From contig CAZHIZ010000030.1 of assembly GCA_964532875.1 (NCBI GenBank), forward strand, positions 1 through 28,306: a DNA stretch of 28,306 bases, given 5' to 3'. A program made the position numbers and the translations under genes. Origin of the DNA: Caldithrix sp964532875 (GTDB taxonomy: Bacteria > Calditrichota > Calditrichia > Calditrichales > Calditrichaceae). The notes beneath the pieces are model-generated. The model was not told the origin of the DNA, did not search any database, and was given only the letters and a program-made list of their open reading frames with translations. Every line of letters starts with the position of its first letter. Within the stretch, counting starts at the first letter, position 1. Below are positions 1 to 7,540 of this stretch, piece by piece.

Positions 1-2
1 CT

Positions 3-293
3 TACAAAGACAAGGGGAAGGTCGGTAAAGTACTCAAAGTTTTCCCCGACAAAAACCGCATAATCGTTGAAGGTGTAAATTTGATTAAGCGGCACATGCG
101 TCCCACGCAAAAATTGCCGCAGGGCGGTATCATAGAAAAAGAAGCGCCCATCCACGTTTCAAATGTCATGTATTATTCGACCAAGTTTAATACCACGACA
201 CGGATCGGTTATAAAATTCTTGAGGATGGAAGCAAGGTTAGATATTGTAAGAATCCTGAATGTCAGGGTGAAATTATCCCCGACATCGAATAG
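3..293 (+). CDS. rplX: 50S ribosomal protein L24, 5'-truncated by window edge
   Basis: The reading frame is open from base 3 to the TAG at 291-293, and the true start lies before the window. The translated piece begins YKDKGKVGKVLKVFPDKNR, the end of the KOW motif typical of L24, and continues with the conserved stretch GVNLIKRHMRP and a GGIIEKEAPIHVSNVM segment. L24 binds 23S rRNA early and helps start large-subunit assembly. The C-terminus carries two cysteines (CKNPEC) and ends GEIIPDIE. It lies 20 bp before rplE, in the classical spc order L24-L5-S14-S8. The TTG at 81 is an internal leucine codon, not a start. Confidence 0.95.
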   Translation, partial: YKDKGKVGKVLKVFPDKNRIIVEGVNLIKRHMRPTQKLPQGGIIEKEAPIHVSNVMYYSTKFNTTTRIGYKILEDGSKVRYCKNPECQGEIIPDIE

Positions 294-313
294 CTGTAGT
301 ATGGAGTAGAAAG

Positions 314-871
314 ATGGCAGAATATTTTCCAAGATTATTAGAGAAATATCAAAAAGAAGTCGTTCCGCATTTGCAAAAAAAGTTCGGCTACAAAAATATT
401 CATGAAGTTCCCAAGTTGTTGAAAATCAGCATCAATGCCGGCGTTGGCGAAGCGACTCAAGATCCCAAAGCCCTGGAAGGGGCCGTAAAAGATCTGACCA
501 TAATCTCCGGTCAGAAACCGATTATCACTTCGGCGCGTAAATCGATTTCTAATTTCAAGTTGCGTCAGGGAATGAAGATCGGGGCTAAAGTAACGCTGCG
601 CAAGTGGATGATGTGGGAATTCATGGATCGATTCATTTCGTTGGCCGTGCCTCGTATTCGCGACTTTCGCGGATTTTCGGACAAGTCGTTCGACGGACGC
701 GGAAATTATTCTTTGGGAATTAAGGAACAGATTATTTTCCCGGAAATCAATGTGGACAACATTGATAAGATTCGTGGGTTTGACATTACGTTCGTTACCT
801 CTGCTAAGACCGATGAGGAAGGGTACGAATTGTTAAAAGAACTGGGCTTCCCGTTCAAAAAGAAACAATAA
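314..871 (+). CDS. rplE: 50S ribosomal protein L5
   Basis: This is a full-length L5 (185 aa; family usually about 180). It belongs to the central protuberance and contacts 5S rRNA and the P-site tRNA. Recognisable blocks are NAGVGEATQDPKALEGAV near residues 41-58, the GQKPIITSARKSISNFKLRQG stretch, the DRFISLAVPRIRDFRGF motif near 105-121, and a C-terminal GFDITFVTSAKTDEE segment. ATG at 314 follows a GGAG at 303-306 with about 7 nt spacing. The gene sits between rplX and the S14 gene with gaps of about 20 bp, so co-transcription is expected. Confidence 0.97.
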   Translation: MAEYFPRLLEKYQKEVVPHLQKKFGYKNIHEVPKLLKISINAGVGEATQDPKALEGAVKDLTIISGQKPIITSARKSISNFKLRQGMKIGAKVTLRKWMMWEFMDRFISLAVPRIRDFRGFSDKSFDGRGNYSLGIKEQIIFPEINVDNIDKIRGFDITFVTSAKTDEEGYELLKELGFPFKKKQ

Positions 872-889
872 AAACGATGAGGTGAAGGT

Positions 890-1075
890 TTGGCACGTAA
901 AGCACTAATAGTTAAGCAAAAAAGAGAACCGAAGTTTAAAGTAAGAAAATACCATCGTTGTCGTCGATGTGGCCGTCCGCGCGGCTATTTGAGAAAATTC
1001 GGGTTATGCAGAATTTGTTTCCGTGAATTGGCCTTGGAAGGGAAAATTCCGGGCATAACCAAGGCGAGCTGGTAG
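890..1075 (+). CDS. rpsZ: 30S ribosomal protein S14, zinc-binding short form (type Z)
   Basis: This is a 61-residue S14 of the short, zinc-containing class. Two CxxC pairs, C24/C27 and C40/C43, form the expected zinc ribbon, and the protein ends GKIPGITKASW as the family does. It binds 16S rRNA in the head of the small subunit. The start is TTG at 890, preceded by a GAGGTGAAGG purine stretch that supplies the ribosome binding site. The long, zinc-free S14 of enterobacteria is about 100 residues, so this form separates the organism from that group. The gene is often labelled rpsN as well. Confidence 0.95.
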   Translation: MARKALIVKQKREPKFKVRKYHRCRRCGRPRGYLRKFGLCRICFRELALEGKIPGITKASW

Positions 1076-1095
1076 TTGGAAAGGAGACTTAATCG

Positions 1096-1494
1096 ATGTC
1101 AATGACAGATCCAATTGCGGATTTTTTAACGCGCATTCGCAACGCCCTGCATGCACAACATAAATATGTGGACATACCTGCTTCCAACGTAAAGCGTAAA
1201 ATGGCGCGTATTCTTTTGGAGCAGGGGTTCATTAAGAAGTACATCATTATTGATGACGGTAAACAGGGCTTGATTCGAATTTGGTTAAAATACGATGAAG
1301 AAAACAAACCCGTAATTACCCATCTGGAGCGTGTTAGCACGCCGGGTCGGCGTATTTATGTGGACGTGGATAATCTTCCGCGTGTGATGAATAATTTGGG
1401 AATTGCAATCGTAACCACTTCCAAAGGTATTCTTACGGCCCGGGAAGCGCGCCGGCAGAATGTTGGTGGTGAAGTATTGTGTTACATCTGGTAA
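1096..1494 (+). CDS. rpsH: 30S ribosomal protein S8
   Basis: S8 (132 aa, normal length) binds the central domain of 16S rRNA. In enterobacteria it also represses the spc operon by binding its mRNA near the L5 start; I could not identify such a site here. The N-terminus MTDPIADFLTRIRNA and the C-terminal block TTSKGILTAREARRQNVGGEVLCYIW are diagnostic. ATG at 1096 follows AAGGAG at 1081-1086; a second in-frame ATG at 1102 is the alternative start. Confidence 0.97.
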   Translation: MSMTDPIADFLTRIRNALHAQHKYVDIPASNVKRKMARILLEQGFIKKYIIIDDGKQGLIRIWLKYDEENKPVITHLERVSTPGRRIYVDVDNLPRVMNNLGIAIVTTSKGILTAREARRQNVGGEVLCYIW

Positions 1495-1512
1495 TGAATA
1501 GGAGAAGATAAA

Positions 1513-2055
1513 GTGTCACGTATCGGTAAATTACCAGTTCCAATACCGGAAAAGGTTTCCGTTGAGCTGAATGAAAATAACTTTATGGTGGTTAAGGGCC
1601 CGAAGGGCGAATTGAAACGTCAATTGCATCCGGCCATGCACATCGAAATTAAGGAAAACCAAGTGCGGGTTACGCGTCCGGACGATTCCAAATTCAATCG
1701 GTCCTTGCACGGTTTAACCCGGCAGTTGATCGCCAATATGATCGAAGGCGTTTCGCAGGGCTTCAGCAAAAAGTTGCGTATTATCGGTGTGGGCTACCGT
1801 GCGGAAATGAAAGGTAAAAAACTTGTTTTAACCATTGGGTATTCACATCCCATTATTTTTTCCGCACCGGATATTATTAAGATCGAAACACCCAGCCCGA
1901 CCGAGATCGTCGTTTCCGGAATTAATAAGGAACTTGTCGGTTTGGTAGCTGCAAAAATTCGCAGCTTCCGTAAGCCTGAACCTTATAAGGGTAAGGGTAT
2001 TCGTTATGAAGGTGAATATGTGCGACATAAAGCAGGCAAAGCTGCAGGTAAATAA
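1513..2055 (+). CDS. rplF: 50S ribosomal protein L6
   Basis: L6 (180 aa) sits near the factor-binding region of the large subunit. It begins SRIGKLPVPIPEKV, has the repeat junction GVGYRAEMKGKKLVLTIGYSH near residue 92, and the C-terminal KIRSFRKPEPYKGKGIRYEGE motif. The start codon is GTG at 1513, with an AGGAGA Shine-Dalgarno sequence around 1500-1505. It lies 18 bp after rpsH and 17 bp before the likely start of rplR. Confidence 0.97.
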   Translation: MSRIGKLPVPIPEKVSVELNENNFMVVKGPKGELKRQLHPAMHIEIKENQVRVTRPDDSKFNRSLHGLTRQLIANMIEGVSQGFSKKLRIIGVGYRAEMKGKKLVLTIGYSHPIIFSAPDIIKIETPSPTEIVVSGINKELVGLVAAKIRSFRKPEPYKGKGIRYEGEYVRHKAGKAAGK

Positions 2056-2072
2056 GAAATAGGGTGATGGCA

Positions 2073-2414
2073 ATGACGAAACAGAATAAAAAAAGAAAAA
2101 AGAAAGTGGTCGGTACCAGCGAACGTCCGCGTCTCGTGGTGTACCGCAGCAATAAGTACATCCACGCTCAGTTAGTGGACGATTACGCGCACAAGGTTTT
2201 ACTGGGCATGTTTGATAATAGCAAAGTAGCGCGCGAAGCTTTAAAAGATGCCAAAACCAAGCAAGAACGTTCTTTTGCTCTGGGTAAGATATTTGCCGAA
2301 GAAGCCAAAAAGCTGAATGTAACAAAGGTTGTGTTTGACCGTAACGGTTACATTTATCATGGCCGGGTAAAATCTTTTGCCGAAGGCGCAAGAGAAGGTG
2401 GATTGGAATTTTAA
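2073..2414 (+). CDS. rplR: 50S ribosomal protein L18
   Basis: L18 binds 5S rRNA together with L5. The signature stretch GTSERPRLVVYRSNKYIHAQ follows a lysine/arginine-rich head, and the protein ends GRVKSFAEGAREGGLEF as L18 does. The frame is open from GTG 2064 and contains ATG at 2067 and 2073. I chose ATG 2073 (113 aa) because the AGGGTG at 2061-2066 then lies 6 nt upstream, a normal ribosome-binding distance, whereas the earlier starts would overlap it. The start is the only uncertain point. Confidence 0.93.
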   Translation: MTKQNKKRKKKVVGTSERPRLVVYRSNKYIHAQLVDDYAHKVLLGMFDNSKVAREALKDAKTKQERSFALGKIFAEEAKKLNVTKVVFDRNGYIYHGRVKSFAEGAREGGLEF

Positions 2415-2431
2415 AAATTTAGGAGATGGTT

Positions 2432-2938
2432 GTGGTTGAACGTATCAATCCCAGTGAATTAGAACTGAAAGAAAAAGTAATTCATATTAACCGTGTGGCC
2501 AAGGTGTTAAAAGGTGGTCGTCGGTTTTCATTTAATGCGGTTGTGGTTGTAGGCGACGGAAAAGGCGTGGTCGGTTTGGGCCTGGGAAAGGCCAATGAAG
2601 TAATTAACGCCATTGCCAAAGGCACCGAACAAGCAAAGAAAAATCTGGTACGGGTTTCCATTATTAACGGAACCATTCCTCATCCTATTAAAAGTAAATA
2701 CGGTGCCGGATATGTGGTGTTAAAGCCTGCTTCGCCCGGTACCGGAGTGATTGCCGGCGGGCCGGTACGTGCCATCTGTGAAGCCGCTGGTATTACGGAT
2801 ATCTTAACCAAATCCATCGGTTCTTCCAATGTTCATAATGTAAGTAAGGCCACGTTTAATGCCTTAAAAGAGATGCGTAGTGCGGAGCAGGTCGCAAAGA
2901 AACGGGGAATTTCCATTAAAAAGTTATTCCGAGGTTAA
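2432..2938 (+). CDS. rpsE: 30S ribosomal protein S5
   Basis: S5 acts in translational accuracy on the back of the small subunit. It has the N-terminal double-stranded-RNA-binding fold (HINRVAKVLKGGRRFSFNAV, then VVGDGKGVVGLGLGKANEV) and a C-terminal S5 domain with the GTGVIAGGPVRAICEAAGI motif. An ATG at 2426 directly abuts AGGAG (2421-2425), too close for initiation. GTG at 2432 is 6 nt from it and gives a 168-residue protein, so I prefer that start. The gene lies between rplR and rpmD in the usual spc order. Confidence 0.93.
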   Translation: MVERINPSELELKEKVIHINRVAKVLKGGRRFSFNAVVVVGDGKGVVGLGLGKANEVINAIAKGTEQAKKNLVRVSIINGTIPHPIKSKYGAGYVVLKPASPGTGVIAGGPVRAICEAAGITDILTKSIGSSNVHNVSKATFNALKEMRSAEQVAKKRGISIKKLFRG

Positions 2939-2964
2939 CAGAAATTTTTGCAGGGATGGTTATC

Positions 2965-3168
2965 ATGGCTAAGACAAAGAAAAGCACAGTAAAGAAAATA
3001 AGAATTACCCAGGTTAGAAGTATTATCGGTCGTCCAGAAGATCAGCGGTTGACGATGAAAGCATTAGGGTTAAGAAAGATGAACCATAGTGTGGAAAAAA
3101 ATGCTACACCGCAAATTCTCGGAATGGTAAACAAAGTACGCCACCTTGTTAAAGTGGAAGATGTTTAA
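2965..3168 (+). CDS. rpmD: 50S ribosomal protein L30
   Basis: This small protein (67 aa from ATG 2965) has the L30 core KIRITQVRSIIGRPEDQRLTMKALGL followed by the VNKVRHLVKVEDV ending. It is a surface protein of the large subunit. An in-frame ATG at 2956 would start right behind the AGGG at 2952-2955. ATG 2965 is 9 nt away and yields the typical MAKTKK head, so I use that. It sits between rpsE and rplO as in other bacteria that keep L30. Confidence 0.92.
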   Translation: MAKTKKSTVKKIRITQVRSIIGRPEDQRLTMKALGLRKMNHSVEKNATPQILGMVNKVRHLVKVEDV

Positions 3169-3185
3169 GAAAGGAAAGACGGACG

Positions 3186-3626
3186 ATGAATTTAAGTCAA
3201 TTACGACCGGCAAAAGGCGCAAATAAAAAGAAGAAAAGAATAGGCCGCGGCGAAGGTTCGGGTACCGGAGTAACCGCAGGTCGCGGTAATAAAGGGTACG
3301 GCTCCAGAGCTGGTTCCAAAAAGCGCGCCTGGTTTGAAGGCGGCCAAATGCCTTTACAACGGCGGTTGCCCAAATACGGCTTTAACCGGCCGCAAAAGGT
3401 GGTTTATCAGGTCATAAATATCAGTGATTTGGCTCGATTGGAATCGTTGGAAACCATCACCAAAGAAGATTTGTTAAAATCCGGTTTAATCCGTAAGAAA
3501 AATGTTCCGGTTAAATTGTTAGGTGAAGGCGAAATAGATCGTAAAGTTAACATTCAGGTAGATGCAGTCAGTAAATCTGCTAAAGAAAAAATCGAAAAAG
3601 GTGGAGGCGTAGTTACTTTAACATGA
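3186..3626 (+). CDS. rplO: 50S ribosomal protein L15
   Basis: L15 (146 aa) is a late-assembling large-subunit protein. The glycine/arginine-rich head has the family pattern RIGRGEGSGTGVTAGRGNKG, followed by FEGGQMPLQRRLPKYGF near residues 54-70, and a C-terminal KVNIQVDAVSKSAKEKI block. Its TGA stop (3624-3626) overlaps the secY start in an ATGA arrangement, which suggests translational coupling to the translocase gene. Confidence 0.97.
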   Translation: MNLSQLRPAKGANKKKKRIGRGEGSGTGVTAGRGNKGYGSRAGSKKRAWFEGGQMPLQRRLPKYGFNRPQKVVYQVINISDLARLESLETITKEDLLKSGLIRKKNVPVKLLGEGEIDRKVNIQVDAVSKSAKEKIEKGGGVVTLT

Positions 3627-4951
3627 TGCTGGAAACATTTCGCAATATCTTTAAAATCGGTGACCTGAGAAAGAAAATTCTGTTCACGTTGTTGATTCTT
3701 GGGTTGGAACGCATCGGTACCCATGTAGTTACCCCGGGCATCGATACGGCTGTCTTGGCTGAAGGCTTTCGCAATTTACAGAATACCCTGTTCGGGCTGT
3801 ATGATTTGTTTGCTGGCGGTGCTTTTAGGAAAGCCGCTATCTTTGGGTTGGGTATTATGCCCTATATTTCCGCTTCCATTATCATTCAGTTGTTGGGCGC
3901 GGTAATCCCCTATTTCCAGAAATTACAGAAAGAGGGTGAAGAGGGCCGGAAGAAGATAATGCAATATACGCGTTACGGAACATTGCTAATTTCGGCCATG
4001 CAGGCTTTTGGTGTGGCTATCTTTTTGCAGAGTATTCAATTGCCGGACGGTCGTTTGGCGGTTCCGCATCCCGGGTTTGCATTTGAAATGTTAACGATGG
4101 TTTCCATGACATCGGGTACCATGCTCATTATGTGGTTAGGTGAACAGATCGATCAGCACGGTATCGGAAACGGAATTTCTCTGATCATTTTCATCGGTAT
4201 TATTGCGCGTTTTCCGGCGGCTATTATGCAGGAATATCAGCAGTTCTCCATTGGACAACGCGGTCTTTTGGCAGAGGTTATGTTAATCGCTTTGGCTTTT
4301 GTGGTCATCTACTTTATCGTTCTGTTAACTGAAGGGACACGGAAAATTCCGGTACAATATGCCAAACGTGTCGTTGGGCGCAAAGTGTATGGCGGAGTTA
4401 ATACCTACTTCCCGTTGAAGGTTAATACGGCCGGTGTTATGCCGATCATTTTCGCCCAGGCCATCATGTTTGTTCCTTCGACCTTGTTAACCTTTTTGCC
4501 GGATAGCGATTTCTTCCGCGGATTGCAGCAGATGTTCTCTATGGATTCTTGGTTTTATTGGATTACGTATGGTGTGATGATTGTTTTCTTTACCTATTTT
4601 TACACAGCTATCGCTTTAAATCCGGTTGAAGTTGCAGAAAATCTAAAAAAGCAAGGTGGATTTATCCCAGGTGTACGTCCTGGTAAAAAAACACAGGAAT
4701 TTTTAGACAACATTTTAACGCGTATCACCTTACCGTCATCCATCTTCCTGGCGATTGTGGCCATTATTCCGGCCATGTTAGCCAAGTTCGCCAAAATACC
4801 GTACAGTCTGGCTGCCTTTTACGGCGGTACCGGATTGTTGATTATCGTCGGTGTGGCCTTGGATTTCTTGCAACAGGTCGAATCGCATTTGTTTATGCGT
4901 CATTATGACGGATTCATGAAATCCGGAAAAGTGCGCGGGAGACGCGGATAG
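3623..4951 (+). CDS. secY: Protein translocase subunit SecY
   Basis: SecY (442 aa) is the channel subunit of the SecYEG translocon in the inner membrane. The family landmarks are present: FRNIFKIGDLRKKILFTL at the N-terminus, the LFAGGAFRKAAIFGLGIMPYISASI plug/TM2 region, the GEQIDQHGIGNGISLIIFIGI loop, KVNTAGVMPIIFAQA, and the cytoplasmic loop ending KKQGGFIPGVRPGK. About ten hydrophobic segments are visible, as expected. ATG at 3623 overlaps the rplO stop; ATG 3626 is also possible. No adk gene follows, and map comes next after 6 bp. Confidence 0.98.
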   Translation: MMLETFRNIFKIGDLRKKILFTLLILGLERIGTHVVTPGIDTAVLAEGFRNLQNTLFGLYDLFAGGAFRKAAIFGLGIMPYISASIIIQLLGAVIPYFQKLQKEGEEGRKKIMQYTRYGTLLISAMQAFGVAIFLQSIQLPDGRLAVPHPGFAFEMLTMVSMTSGTMLIMWLGEQIDQHGIGNGISLIIFIGIIARFPAAIMQEYQQFSIGQRGLLAEVMLIALAFVVIYFIVLLTEGTRKIPVQYAKRVVGRKVYGGVNTYFPLKVNTAGVMPIIFAQAIMFVPSTLLTFLPDSDFFRGLQQMFSMDSWFYWITYGVMIVFFTYFYTAIALNPVEVAENLKKQGGFIPGVRPGKKTQEFLDNILTRITLPSSIFLAIVAIIPAMLAKFAKIPYSLAAFYGGTGLLIIVGVALDFLQQVESHLFMRHYDGFMKSGKVRGRRG

Positions 4952-4957
4952 TTCGAA

Positions 4958-5707
4958 ATGGTTTATATTAAAACCGAACAACAAATTGCTAAGATTAAAG
5001 AAAGCAACCGAATCGTCGCAGAAGCGTTGCAGTTCATTGAAAAATTTGTTCAGCCGGGTATTACTACGAAAGAATTGAATCGTGAGATTGAAAACTTCAT
5101 AGTAAAAAAAGGAGCACGACCGGCGTTCAAAGGTCTTTACGGCTTTCCTGCCGCTTCCTGTATTTCGGTGAATGATGTGGTCGTTCACGGCATTCCGGGT
5201 AAACGAAAGTTACAGGAAGGAGACATTGTCGGCATCGATATCGGGGTGGAATTGGATGGGTATTACGGAGACGGAGCATACACCTTTTTGGTCGGCAATG
5301 TACGGCCCGATATTGAAAAGCTATGCCGGGTAACGGAAGAGAGCTTGTACAAAGGCATTGAACAAGCCAGAGTCGGAAACCGCGTCGGTGATATTTCTGC
5401 GGCAATTCAGGAACATGTTGAGAAACATGGATTTTCCGTAGTGCGCGAATTTGTGGGACACGGAGTGGGTATTAAACCGCATGAAGATCCGCAAATACCG
5501 AATTACGGAAGAAGAGGAACGGGCATGCGCTTAAAGCGCGGGATGGTCATTGCCATTGAACCGATGATCAATATGGGCACGCACGAAGTGTACATTGATG
5601 ATGACGAGTGGACGGTTCATACGGCGGACGGGTTGCCATCGGCCCATTATGAACACTCGCTGGCCATTTTGGATGATGGTCCGCTTATTTTAACGAAAAC
5701 AGAATAG
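4958..5707 (+). CDS. map: Methionine aminopeptidase, type I
   Basis: This cytoplasmic metalloenzyme removes the initiator methionine from nascent proteins. All five metal ligands of the family are in place: D94 and D105 (in DIGVELDGYYGDGAYT), H168 (in GHGVGI), E201 (in EPMINM) and E232 (in YEHSLAI). The spacing matches the E. coli enzyme with an offset of three residues. At 249 aa it is the compact type I form with no N-terminal zinc finger or SH3-like extension. It starts 6 bp after secY with only a weak ribosome binding site, so coupling to secY translation is likely. Confidence 0.98.
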   Translation: MVYIKTEQQIAKIKESNRIVAEALQFIEKFVQPGITTKELNREIENFIVKKGARPAFKGLYGFPAASCISVNDVVVHGIPGKRKLQEGDIVGIDIGVELDGYYGDGAYTFLVGNVRPDIEKLCRVTEESLYKGIEQARVGNRVGDISAAIQEHVEKHGFSVVREFVGHGVGIKPHEDPQIPNYGRRGTGMRLKRGMVIAIEPMINMGTHEVYIDDDEWTVHTADGLPSAHYEHSLAILDDGPLILTKTE

Positions 5708-5722
5708 CAGGAGAGAAGCGTT

Positions 5723-5944
5723 TTGGGTAAAAAGCAAGATGCCATAAGAGTTGATGGAGTAATTAAGGAAACCTTGCCCAATGCTTCATTCATTGTCGAA
5801 CTGGAAAACGGCCATGAAGTTCTGGCCTACATTTCCGGTAAAATGCGCATGCATTTTATCAAGATTTTACCCGGAGATAAAGTCAGTTTGGAATTATCTC
5901 CGTATGATTTAACTCGTGGAAGAATAGTTTACAGATATAAGTAA
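5723..5944 (+). CDS. infA: Translation initiation factor IF-1
   Basis: IF-1 (73 aa, single OB-fold) occupies the A site during initiation. The sequence DAIRVDGVIKETLPNASFIV, then GHEVLAYISGKMRMHFIKI and LPGDKVSLELSPYDLTRGRI, is characteristic. It begins with TTG at 5723, supported by AGGAGAG at 5709-5715. It follows map by 15 bp and precedes rpmJ by 12 bp, the common map-infA-rpmJ-rpsM order. Confidence 0.97.
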   Translation: MGKKQDAIRVDGVIKETLPNASFIVELENGHEVLAYISGKMRMHFIKILPGDKVSLELSPYDLTRGRIVYRYK

Positions 5945-5956
5945 AGAGGGATAGCG

Positions 5957-6073
5957 ATGAAAGTTAGAGCCTCAGTAAAGGTTATGTGCGACGGTTGCAA
6001 AATCGTACGCCGCAAGGGAGTTGTTCGTGTTATTTGCAGTAAGAACCCCAAACATAAACAACGTCAAGGATAA
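5957..6073 (+). CDS. rpmJ: 50S ribosomal protein L36
   Basis: This is a 38-residue gene read directly from the sequence: ATG at 5957, TAA at 6071-6073. The protein MKVRASVKVMCDGCKIVRRK and the tail VICSKNPKHKQRQG form the L36 zinc ribbon with C11, C14, C27 and H33 as ligands, so this is the zinc-containing C+ form. An AAAGAGGG purine stretch lies just upstream. L36 is the smallest ribosomal protein and binds 23S rRNA late in large-subunit assembly. Confidence 0.96.
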   Translation: MKVRASVKVMCDGCKIVRRKGVVRVICSKNPKHKQRQG

Positions 6074-6093
6074 TAGGAATATAGGAGGCAGTC

Positions 6094-6468
6094 TTGGCTC
6101 GTATAGCAGGTGTTGATCTACCCAAGAATAAACGCGTGGTCATTGGTTTAACCTACATTTTCGGAATCGGACGTTCTTCTGCTCAGAAAATTTGTGCAGA
6201 CGCCGGAGTTGACGAAAGCAAACGCGTAAAAGATTTGAATGAAGACGATATTCGTAAGATTCGTACCATTATTCAAAACGAATACAAGGTTGAAGGTGCG
6301 CTGAAAGCGGAAATTAATATGAACATTAAGCGGTTGATGGATATCAACTGTTATCGCGGCATTCGTCACTATCGCGGTTTGCCGGTACGCGGACAACGTA
6401 CCAAAACCAACGCACGCACGCGCAAAGGGCGTAAACGTTCCGTAGGTGCTAAGAAAAAGAAAAAATAA
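6094..6468 (+). CDS. rpsM: 30S ribosomal protein S13
   Basis: S13 (124 aa) sits in the head of the small subunit and contacts the P-site tRNA and L5. It starts ARIAGVDLPKNKRVVIGLTYIFGIG, has the HYRGLPVRGQRTKTNARTRKG motif near residues 91-112, and ends in a lysine-rich tail. The start codon is TTG at 6094 with a strong AGGAGG at 6083-6088, spacing 5. It opens the alpha-operon part of the cluster, directly after rpmJ. Confidence 0.97.
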   Translation: MARIAGVDLPKNKRVVIGLTYIFGIGRSSAQKICADAGVDESKRVKDLNEDDIRKIRTIIQNEYKVEGALKAEINMNIKRLMDINCYRGIRHYRGLPVRGQRTKTNARTRKGRKRSVGAKKKKK

Positions 6469-6490
6469 ACTGAAATTCGGGAGATAAAAG

Positions 6491-6883
6491 TTGGCATCAC
6501 CAAAAAGATCAAGGAAGCAAAAAAAGAAAGTTCGCGTTGAACCGCACGGGAAAGCCCATATTAAGGCCACATTCAACAATACGATTATTTCCATTACGGA
6601 TGTTTACGGCAATGTGATTTCGTGGGCCTCTGCCGGTGTCGTAAATTTTAAGGGTTCGCGCAAAAGCACCCCTTTTGCCGCACAGGTTGCCGCAGAGCGT
6701 GCTGCCAAGCAGGCAATGGATATGGGGTTGCAGGCAATTGATGTGGAAGTTAAAGGGCCGGGTTCCGGTCGCGAAGCTGCCATTAAATCGTTACAGGCGG
6801 CAGGATTAAAAATTCTTTCTATTCGGGATGTAACACCCATCCCGCATAATGGTTGTCGTCCACCGAAGAAAAGACGCGTATAA
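6491..6883 (+). CDS. rpsK: 30S ribosomal protein S11
   Basis: S11 (130 aa) lines the platform of the small subunit near the mRNA exit. Family blocks are GKAHIKATFNNTIISITD, the GSRKSTPFAAQVAAERAAK stretch, VEVKGPGSGREAAIKSLQ and the C-terminal DVTPIPHNGCRPPKKRRV. It starts with TTG at 6491 behind GGGAG (6479-6483). The head is rich in lysine and arginine, as usual for S11. Confidence 0.97.
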   Translation: MASPKRSRKQKKKVRVEPHGKAHIKATFNNTIISITDVYGNVISWASAGVVNFKGSRKSTPFAAQVAAERAAKQAMDMGLQAIDVEVKGPGSGREAAIKSLQAAGLKILSIRDVTPIPHNGCRPPKKRRV

Positions 6884-6901
6884 CGTAGATGGAGATGGTA
6901 A

Positions 6902-7516
6902 ATGGCTAAATACAATGGTCCAAAAGGAAAAATCGTAAGAAAATTCGGCGAAAATATATTTGGTAATCCCAAATACGATCGTCTGTTGTCCAAAAAACCT
7001 TATCCGCCCGGACAGCACGGGATGAAACGCCGTAAATTAAGCGATTATGCTTTACAGTTAAAAGAAAAGCAAAAAGTAAAATACATGTACGGCATGCTGG
7101 AACGCCAGTTCCGTCGTTTCTTTTTAAAGGCGGAACGCATGAAGGGCGTTACCGGTGAAAATCTGCTGCAATTATTGGAAAGCCGTTTGGACAATACGGT
7201 TTATCGCCTGGGATTTGCCCAATCCAGAGCGCAGGCGCGGCAAATGGTTTTGCACCGCCATATTATGGTAAACGGAAAAATTGTTAACATTCCCTCGTTT
7301 ATCTTAAAGCCGGGCGATGTGATTCAGGTGCGCGAAAAGAGCAAACGTTTGGCCATGTTTCATGAAGCCCTCAAGCGGGTCGATGCCGATCACATGCTGC
7401 CGTGGTTGGAACTGGATAAAGCCAATTTAACGGGCAAGTTTATCGATCGTCCCAAACGGGAAGATATTCCTGTCAATGTGCAGGAAAGTATGATTGTAGA
7501 GTTGTATTCTAAATAA
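6902..7516 (+). CDS. rpsD: 30S ribosomal protein S4
   Basis: S4 (204 aa) nucleates assembly of the 16S 5' domain and affects decoding fidelity. The N-terminal domain contains PPGQHGMKRRKLSDYALQLKEKQK and the S4 RNA-binding domain begins near SRLDNTVYRLGFAQSRAQAR. There is no N-terminal cysteine cluster, so this is the zinc-free form. ATG at 6902 follows GGAG at 6891-6894. Placement between rpsK and rpoA is shared with proteobacteria and FCB bacteria; in Bacillus rpsD lies elsewhere. Confidence 0.97.
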   Translation: MAKYNGPKGKIVRKFGENIFGNPKYDRLLSKKPYPPGQHGMKRRKLSDYALQLKEKQKVKYMYGMLERQFRRFFLKAERMKGVTGENLLQLLESRLDNTVYRLGFAQSRAQARQMVLHRHIMVNGKIVNIPSFILKPGDVIQVREKSKRLAMFHEALKRVDADHMLPWLELDKANLTGKFIDRPKREDIPVNVQESMIVELYSK

Positions 7517-7540
7517 TAACATATTTAAGATAAGGTGGTT

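Noticed and set aside
1843..2391. Minus-strand frames of 182 and 79 codons across the L6-L18 region
   Set aside because: They run opposite two conserved ribosomal-protein genes and their junction, with no recognisable product.
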